Source: Kocuria rosea subsp. polaris (GTDB lineage: Bacteria > Actinomycetota > Actinomycetes > Actinomycetales > Micrococcaceae). From it: a stretch of DNA of 64,000 bases. The stretch's first letter is position 1; each line of letters begins with the position of its first letter. The translations under genes were made by a program, and so were the position numbers. Shown here in pieces: positions 58,572-64,000 of the stretch. The notes beneath the pieces are model-generated. The model did not search any database, was not told the origin of the DNA, and saw only the letters and a program-made list of their open reading frames with translations. The DNA lies in NCBI RefSeq assembly GCF_001483755.1, contig NZ_LQBK01000038.1, positions 47,145-111,144 on the forward strand, given 5' to 3'.

Positions 58572-59996
58572 TCATCGGCCGTGCCGCCGCGCCCGGGAGG
58601 TGTACCAGCCCCGGTCCACCGAGCGCCGCACCCACCAGGTGCGCGCCACGAGCACGAGCGAGAGCACGTGCAGCAGCACGAGCACCGCCCAGTACGCCGC
58701 GGCCGCCCCCGGGGTGAAGGGGACCGACGCGGCGCCGGCGAGCATCAGCATGACCAGGGCCTCCAGGTTCAGCGCGTAGCGCAGGGGGCGCATCACGCGC
58801 ACCGAGACGTCGTGCTCCGGCTGCCGGTTGATCCAGGACAGCAGCACCGCCACCACGGACATCACGATCGACGCCGCCGCGGAGGGCACCTGCCAGCCGG
58901 GCCCCAGGACGTGCTCCCGCACGGTCGACACGAGCCCCACGAGCAGCAGGACCGCGGTGATGAGGCTGACCGCCACGGAGGCGAACGCCGTGATCCCCTG
59001 CCGCGCCGGCAGGATCACCATCTCGCAGAAGGCGTCGTCGAAGCGGGACGTGGGCCGCAGCGCCAGGTGACCGCGCACCGCCCCGGGCCACCGCCGCACG
59101 GTGCGGTCCTCGGCGAGCACCCTGTCCACCGCCCGGTGCGATCCCCCCGCACCGCCCGGGCGCCCGCCCTCGTGCGAGAGCACCGTGAACTCGTGCAGCC
59201 GGACCTCCGCGGGCACCGTGAGCTCCAGGTGGAAGCTGCGGCAGGACGCGAGGTCGTGCAGGCCGACCCGCCCCACCCACGGCATCCAGCAGTGCCGCAG
59301 CCGGTCCCGGGCGCGCGGTCTCCCGCCGGCGGCGTACTGCTCGTCCATCGAGTACTTGAGCACGAGCCGGCGCCCCGCGAACTCCTCCGGCAGCGCGAAG
59401 GTCAGCAGGAAGCCACGGGCCAGCTGGTCGGCCACCGTGGTGAACAGCGCGAGGTCCGCATCCCAGTGCTCGGCGTCCTCCGCCGGGAGCATCCCCCGGT
59501 CCACGAGCTCCTGCACGACCACCCGCAGGTGCTCGCAGTAGGCCCAGAACCCGTCGAGGGCGTCCTCCACGAGCAGCTCGGGGGCGTGCACGATCGCCGG
59601 GACGTGGTCGTGGGCCAGGACGGCCGCCTCGGCCGGCGGCAGCTGCTCCGGGATCAGCCCGCGCAGCAGCAGCTCGGCGAGCGCGCCGTTGTCCTCCGTG
59701 CTCAGGACCGGGACGGGGTCGCCCTGGCAGACGGCGTCGAAGTTGCGCAGGGGCTGTTTGGCCTGGATGGTCACGGGCACCAGCAGCCGGCCGGCGGCGT
59801 CGGCCGGCCAGGGGGCGCGCGCGGCGAGGTCCACGTCGAGGGAGACCTTCCGGCGGGTGACGCCGTCGGGGCTCATCAGCACGGACTCCACGCGGCGGTG
59901 GATCCAGTCGGCGGGGCTGAGGAACAGCGTGCGCAGCACGTCGACGTCCACCGCCGGGCGGCCGGGCTCGGGCGGGGGGACCTGGCCCTGGGGCAT
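58572..59996 (-). CDS. Large hypothetical membrane protein
   Basis: 474 residues. The N-terminal 320 residues are soluble (RVESVLMSPDGVTRRKVSLD, LVLKYSMDEQY, VGLHDLASCRSFHLELTVPA). Four membrane helices occupy the last 130 (FASVAVSLITAVLLLVGLVS, AASIVMSVVAVLLSWI, ALVMLMLAGAASVPF, YWAVLVLLHVLSLVLVARTW). No family recognised. It is divergent from the gene at 60189. Confidence 0.72.
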   Translation of the reverse strand: MPQGQVPPPEPGRPAVDVDVLRTLFLSPADWIHRRVESVLMSPDGVTRRKVSLDVDLAARAPWPADAAGRLLVPVTIQAKQPLRNFDAVCQGDPVPVLSTEDNGALAELLLRGLIPEQLPPAEAAVLAHDHVPAIVHAPELLVEDALDGFWAYCEHLRVVVQELVDRGMLPAEDAEHWDADLALFTTVADQLARGFLLTFALPEEFAGRRLVLKYSMDEQYAAGGRPRARDRLRHCWMPWVGRVGLHDLASCRSFHLELTVPAEVRLHEFTVLSHEGGRPGGAGGSHRAVDRVLAEDRTVRRWPGAVRGHLALRPTSRFDDAFCEMVILPARQGITAFASVAVSLITAVLLLVGLVSTVREHVLGPGWQVPSAAASIVMSVVAVLLSWINRQPEHDVSVRVMRPLRYALNLEALVMLMLAGAASVPFTPGAAAAYWAVLVLLHVLSLVLVARTWWVRRSVDRGWYTSRARRHGR

Positions 59997-60188
59997 CCGT
60001 GCGCCTCCTCTGCGGCTCCCGGTCCGGCTCTCGTCCCGGGACGGCCACCGGGGCCCGCCCGGTGTCCTGATCGGCCATCATTGCACCAGTCAGCGCGGAC
60101 ACCGTACGGGCCGGACAATGAACCGGGCGTCCCGGGAATCGTGAGATGCTGAGGACGACTTGATGCCCCAGCTCCATCGAGGGAGACC

Positions 60189-61346
60189 ATGACCGACTAC
60201 GCGCTCAACGACCGCGGCTCTCTGGAGATCGTCACGGAGAACTTCTACGACACCGAGATCATGCGGGTGTTCGGCGGTCTGTCCTTCGGCAAGCTGCGCA
60301 CCTGGACGGGCAACGCGGCGCTGGTCCCGGAACCGGACAATCCCTTCGACCCCCACACGGTCTCGGTGCGGATCGGGCCCAACAAGATCGGGCACCTCGC
60401 CCAGCAGGACGCGCAGCGGTACTGGCCCTACCTCGCGCGGGTCATCGCCTCCGGCTACACGCCGGTGGCGCCGCTGAAGCTCGAGGCCACGGTCCTGCGC
60501 CAGGACGGGCAGGCGGAGGTCGACGCCGCGGCGCGGCTGTCGATCGCCGCCCCGGACCTGCTCTTCCCGCTCAACACGCCCCCGACGCACGCGGCGGTGC
60601 TGCCGCAGGGCCCCTCCATCAAGGTCCTGGACGAGCAGGAGTTCGCCGAGTACCTGCACAGCGTCATCCCCCCGTCCGGGGAGGGCCGCGTGATGCTGAC
60701 GCTCGAGACCAACAAGGTCCGCAACCACCACGGGCAGACCCTCGACATCGTCGACGTGCTCTACGAGCGCCGCCAGGTGGGCAGGCTCTCCACCCAGATG
60801 TCCCAGCAGTTCATCCCGATCATCGACCACGCCTTCCAGCAGGATCGGCTCACCGCGGTGTGGGGCACCATCCGGGGCTCGGCCTTCGAGGTCTCGATGA
60901 CGCTCCAGGCCGCGCGCCCGGAGGACATCCCCGCCGAGTGGTTCGAGCGGCTGCCCAACGACGTCCCCGAGCTGCTGCCGCCCGCCGACAGCCATCCCGT
61001 CCCGGACGCCTACGTCCCGGCGGAGGCCGACCGCTCGCGCAACGCGAAGAAGTGGCGCAAGGGCCTGGCCGTGTCCGCGGCGGCGGCCGGTGGCACCGAC
61101 CGGCCCGCGCACGACGACGACGTGTCCGCCCAGCGGTCCTCCGCCGGCCCGGGGTCCGGCGTGCTCGGCCGGGTGCACGCGGCCGTCTGGGCGCTGCTCG
61201 CCATGACCGTGCTGCTGGGCGGGGTGGGCACGGTCTTCCTCGGCATCGAGCCGCTGGTGAGCGCGCTGTGCTTCATCGTGGCCGTCGCGACCGGGTTCAT
61301 GTCCTTCTACCTGGCCCGGATGAGCACCGGAGCGGCCCGCCGATGA
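60189..61346 (+). CDS. HIRAN-like domain membrane protein
   Basis: 385 residues. Residues 25-90 look like a HIRAN domain (ALVPEPDNPFDPHTVSVRIG, then KIGHLAQQDAQRYW). A second, related-looking segment is at about 170-240 (VLYERRQVGRLSTQMSQQF). The C terminus has two helices (VWALLAMTVLLGGVGTVFLG; LVSALCFIVAVATGFMSFYL). HIRAN domains bind DNA ends or stalled forks in other contexts, but here the protein is probably membrane-bound. ATGA overlap with the kinase gene. Confidence 0.72.
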   Translation: MTDYALNDRGSLEIVTENFYDTEIMRVFGGLSFGKLRTWTGNAALVPEPDNPFDPHTVSVRIGPNKIGHLAQQDAQRYWPYLARVIASGYTPVAPLKLEATVLRQDGQAEVDAAARLSIAAPDLLFPLNTPPTHAAVLPQGPSIKVLDEQEFAEYLHSVIPPSGEGRVMLTLETNKVRNHHGQTLDIVDVLYERRQVGRLSTQMSQQFIPIIDHAFQQDRLTAVWGTIRGSAFEVSMTLQAARPEDIPAEWFERLPNDVPELLPPADSHPVPDAYVPAEADRSRNAKKWRKGLAVSAAAAGGTDRPAHDDDVSAQRSSAGPGSGVLGRVHAAVWALLAMTVLLGGVGTVFLGIEPLVSALCFIVAVATGFMSFYLARMSTGAARR

Positions 61347-63025
61347 TCAGCCGCCGGGAACGCTTCCTGCAGATCCTCGAGGTGCTCTCGAAGCACGGCT
61401 TCGGCTTCGCCCTCGGCGGGATCAAGGAGGAGTGGCGGGCACCGCTGGCGCGGGTCCGGCTCATCGACCCCGACAAGCTCTACAGCCAGCCCGTCCACCT
61501 GCGGCAGGCCCTCGAGGAGCTCGGGCCCACCTTCGTGAAGCTCGGCCAGGTCGTCTCGACCCGGCCGGACCTGCTGCCGCCGCGGTACGTGCAGGAGCTG
61601 ACGCGGCTGCAGGACAACTCGCCCCCCGTTCCGCCGGAGCGGATCCGCGCGATGATCGAGTCGGAGCCGGACTCCGCGGCCGAGGAGATCCTCGCGCAGA
61701 TCGACCCCGTGCCGCTCGCCACCGGCTCGATCGGCCAGGCGCACGCGGCCGTCTACAAGGGTGTCGACGTCATCGTGAAGGTGCGCCGCCCCGGCGTCGT
61801 CGAGGAGGTCAACCGGGACCTCGAGATCCTCTCCGAGCTGGCCAAGCTGCTGTCCACCTACTGGCCGGCGGTGGAGCACTTCGACCTCGAGGGTCTCGCG
61901 GACGAGTTCGCCCAGTCCCTGCGGGACGAGCTGGACTACCTCACGGAGGCCCGCAACGCCCAGCGGATGGCCGAGAACTTCATGGGCGACCCCCGCGTGC
62001 ACATCCCGGAGATCTTCTGGGAGGCGTCGACCTCCCGGATCCTCACGATGGAGCGGATCCGGGGGATCAAGATCAACGACTACCCCGCGCTCGAGGAGGC
62101 CGGGCTCGACCGGCACCTGCTGGCCGTGGACTCGACCGAGGCCATCTGCCGGATGATCTTCGAGCACGGCTTCTTCCACGCGGACCCGCACCCCGGCAAC
62201 CTCTTCGTGGAGACCGGCGGGCGGATCGGCATCATCGACTTCGGCATGATGGGCACCCTCACCGACGAGTTCCGGGACCACCTGGTGACCCTGATGCTCG
62301 GCGTGGTGCAGGAGAACCCGCGGCGGGTCGCCGCGGGGCTGCTCGGGCTGACCTCGCAGGAGCAGGACGTCAACAAGAAGACGCTCGAGCGGGACGTGGC
62401 GATCCTGCTGCGCCGCTACTCGAACAAGCCCCTGCACGAGGTGCGGGTGGGCCACCTGATGGGCGACCTCATCGGGATGCTGCGCCGCTACCGGATGCAC
62501 CTGCCGCGCGAGTCCGCGCTGTTCCTGCGGATGCTCGTCACGGCGGAGTCCGTGGGCACCGGCCTGGACCCGGAGTTCGACCTCGTCTCGGTCCTCACGC
62601 CGTACGCGCAGCGCTTCGTGCTGCACCGGCTCTCCCCCGAGATCCTCGCCAAGCGGCTGCGCGACATCCTGCAGGACGCGGTGCAGATGGGCGTCGAGGC
62701 CCCCGAGTACCTCCGGCGGCTCATCGTGGTCCTGGAGCGCGGCGGCTTCGACGTCCACCTGCGCGCCGACGAGTTCGAGCCGCTGCTCAAGCGGGGCGAG
62801 AAGATCGGCCACCAGGTGGTGGCCGGCGCGGTGATCGCCGCCTCGATCAACGGCATGGCCCACATCCTCGCGTCCGACCCGGAGCGGTGGCGGAGGTTCC
62901 ACGTGCCCCTCATCGCCGGCGGGGCGACCACTGTGGGCACTCTCACCGGCTACCTCGTGCTCTCCACCAACGTGCCCAAGGTGCGGCGGCTGGCCAACAC
63001 CGTCCGGGTCCGCCGCCGCTTCTGA
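61343..63025 (+). CDS. ABC1/UbiB-family atypical kinase
   Basis: 560 residues. The UbiB/ABC1 signature KxGQ stretch is ELGPTFVKLGQVVSTRPDLL, the Ala-rich nucleotide loop is PLATGSIGQAHAAVYKGVDV, and the catalytic and metal motifs are GFFHADPHPGNLFV and IIDFGMMGTL. Two C-terminal helices anchor it (HQVVAGAVIAASINGMAHIL; LIAGGATTVGTLTGYLVL). Members regulate isoprenoid quinone or lipid metabolism, probably through ATPase activity. Co-translated with the HIRAN-like protein. Confidence 0.92.
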   Translation: MISRRERFLQILEVLSKHGFGFALGGIKEEWRAPLARVRLIDPDKLYSQPVHLRQALEELGPTFVKLGQVVSTRPDLLPPRYVQELTRLQDNSPPVPPERIRAMIESEPDSAAEEILAQIDPVPLATGSIGQAHAAVYKGVDVIVKVRRPGVVEEVNRDLEILSELAKLLSTYWPAVEHFDLEGLADEFAQSLRDELDYLTEARNAQRMAENFMGDPRVHIPEIFWEASTSRILTMERIRGIKINDYPALEEAGLDRHLLAVDSTEAICRMIFEHGFFHADPHPGNLFVETGGRIGIIDFGMMGTLTDEFRDHLVTLMLGVVQENPRRVAAGLLGLTSQEQDVNKKTLERDVAILLRRYSNKPLHEVRVGHLMGDLIGMLRRYRMHLPRESALFLRMLVTAESVGTGLDPEFDLVSVLTPYAQRFVLHRLSPEILAKRLRDILQDAVQMGVEAPEYLRRLIVVLERGGFDVHLRADEFEPLLKRGEKIGHQVVAGAVIAASINGMAHILASDPERWRRFHVPLIAGGATTVGTLTGYLVLSTNVPKVRRLANTVRVRRRF

Positions 63026-63283
63026 GCCCGCCTCCGGGCGCCGCGGTCCGCAGCCCGGCCCGCGGCAGCACGACGCGCCCCTGACCTGCCCCGACATGCC
63101 CCGACGGTAGTCACGCCGGGATCACACCGCGGGCCGGACGATGTCCGTGCGACCGGGAGACCGCTCCGGGACCGTCCCGGCGGCCGGGGACCACGTCCGC
63201 CGCCCGCTCCGGTCGCGCCCACCGCATCCACCGTGGCGGGTCACCGTCCCACCGGCCGGCCCGCCCGCGTCGAGGAGCACGCC

Positions 63284-64000
63284 ATGACCGCACAGGACCT
63301 CACCGACCACCGGACCACCGCCGCGCCCAGCGGGGTGTCACGGAGAAATCTGCTCACGGCCGGGGCCGTGCTGGGCACGGGTGCCGCCCTGGCCTCGACC
63401 CCCGCGGGCCTCGCCGCGCCCGTCACCACCACGGCCTGGTCCGGGTGGGAGGACCTGGGCGGCGACTGCCGGTACGGCACGGGCGTGTCCTCCTGGGCGC
63501 GGGGCCGGCTCGACACGTTCGTCATCGGCACCGACCGGGCCCTGTGGCACAAGTGGTACGCCCGCGGCTGGAGCGACTGGGAGAGCCTCGGGGGCCGGCT
63601 GAAGTCCAACCCCGCCGCCGTCTCCTGGGGCCGCGACCGGATCGACGTCTGCGGCATCGGCACGGACAACGCGCTGTGGCACAAGTGGTGGAACGGGCGC
63701 CGCTGGAGCGGCTGGGAGAGCCTCGGCGGCCGGTGCCGCGGCGGTGTCGGGATCTCGTCCTGGGACCGCAACCGCCTGGACTGCTTCGTGCTCGGCACCG
63801 ACAACGCCCTGTGGCACAAGTGGTGGAACGGGCGCCGCTGGAGCCACTGGGAGGGCCTGGGCGGCCGGTTGCGGCACGTCCCCTCCGCGGTCTCCTGGGA
63901 CTACGGCCGGATCGACTGCTTCGGCATCGGCACGGACAACGCCCTGTGGCACAAGTGGTGGAACGGGCGCCGCTGGAGCGGCTGGGAGAGCCTCGGCGGC
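63284..64000 (+). CDS. Secreted Trp-rich beta-propeller (PLL lectin-like) protein, partial
   Basis: At least 239 residues, running off the right edge. A Tat-type signal (SRRNLLTAGAVLGTGAAL, cleavage near residue 45) is followed by repeats of about 46 residues of the form SW-x-R-D-x-F-x-x-GTDNALWHKWW and WSGWESLGG. At least four copies are visible, with nearly identical DNA. The spacing resembles the fucose-binding PLL-type propeller lectins, so it may bind glycans outside the cell. GAGGAG upstream of the ATG. Confidence 0.75.
   Translation, partial: MTAQDLTDHRTTAAPSGVSRRNLLTAGAVLGTGAALASTPAGLAAPVTTTAWSGWEDLGGDCRYGTGVSSWARGRLDTFVIGTDRALWHKWYARGWSDWESLGGRLKSNPAAVSWGRDRIDVCGIGTDNALWHKWWNGRRWSGWESLGGRCRGGVGISSWDRNRLDCFVLGTDNALWHKWWNGRRWSHWEGLGGRLRHVPSAVSWDYGRIDCFGIGTDNALWHKWWNGRRWSGWESLGG

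Overview
The window is 64 kb of very GC-rich DNA with GTG starts, TAnnnT-type -10 boxes, strong Shine-Dalgarno sites and many ATGA/GTGA stop-start overlaps. Gene content (corynebacterial-type glgA/glgC pair, class E sortase with an LAxTG substrate, type II thymidine kinase, DinB-like protein) points to a high-GC Gram-positive actinobacterium, most likely Micrococcaceae and possibly Kocuria-like. The genus is an inference; no rRNA or ribosomal protein gene is present to settle it.

Layout. 1-12 kb is mainly housekeeping or general metabolism: aldo/keto reductase, SDR, nucleotide kinase-like protein, thymidine kinase, DUF72, DinB-like protein, a MarR/ArsR-like regulator, a TerC exporter behind a probable manganese riboswitch, and an alpha/beta hydrolase. 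About 12-31.7 kb is a patchwork accessory region ending at a broken tyrosine integrase beside tRNA-Leu(GAG). It holds small membrane proteins, a P450 with its ferredoxin, a SnoaL-like protein, an HTH operon, an Ltp-type lipoprotein, a dead nrdE fragment, a frameshifted NUDIX gene, an HNH pseudogene, and a six-gene membrane-protein locus (28.1-30.6 kb) with a decayed, collapsed copy at 14.7-16.0 kb. I read it as an old tRNA-integrated island with extensive decay.

32-37 kb carries glycogen genes (glgA and glgC, divergent) and a dedicated class E sortase with its LAYTG substrate. 37-40.5 kb is a compact three-gene operon (permuted ATP-grasp, alpha-E, transglutaminase-like), a known but poorly understood peptide-ligation style module. 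40.8-42.6 kb has two tandem GT2 glycosyltransferases that converge on the operon described next.

42.6-54.3 kb is the most striking part: one minus-strand operon that encodes every step from sedoheptulose 7-phosphate to ADP-D,D-heptose. The enzymes are packed into unusual fusions: a GT4-GmhA fusion, a bifunctional HldE, and a GT2-GmhB fusion. With them are two GT9 heptosyltransferase-like proteins, a further glycosyltransferase, a UDP-xylose synthase-like protein, a carbamoyltransferase and a pyruvyl-transferase-like protein. Together they predict a carbamoylated, possibly pyruvylated and xylosylated heptose-containing cell-surface glycan in a bacterium without LPS. No 6-epimerase (HldD), flippase or polymerase is in view.

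54.4-64 kb returns to conserved genes: a STAS-like protein with a coupled small Cys protein, a shortened DUF2243 protein, aminopeptidase N, a membrane protein, a HIRAN-like membrane protein coupled to an ABC1/UbiB-family kinase, and at the right edge a secreted (Tat-type signal) protein built of Trp-rich lectin-like repeats that runs off the window.

Two cross-locus regulatory patterns stand out. A shared promoter/5'-leader occurs upstream of three genes (at 3087, 10469 and 21923), and a structured repeat element occurs at about 5.44 kb and 12.56 kb.
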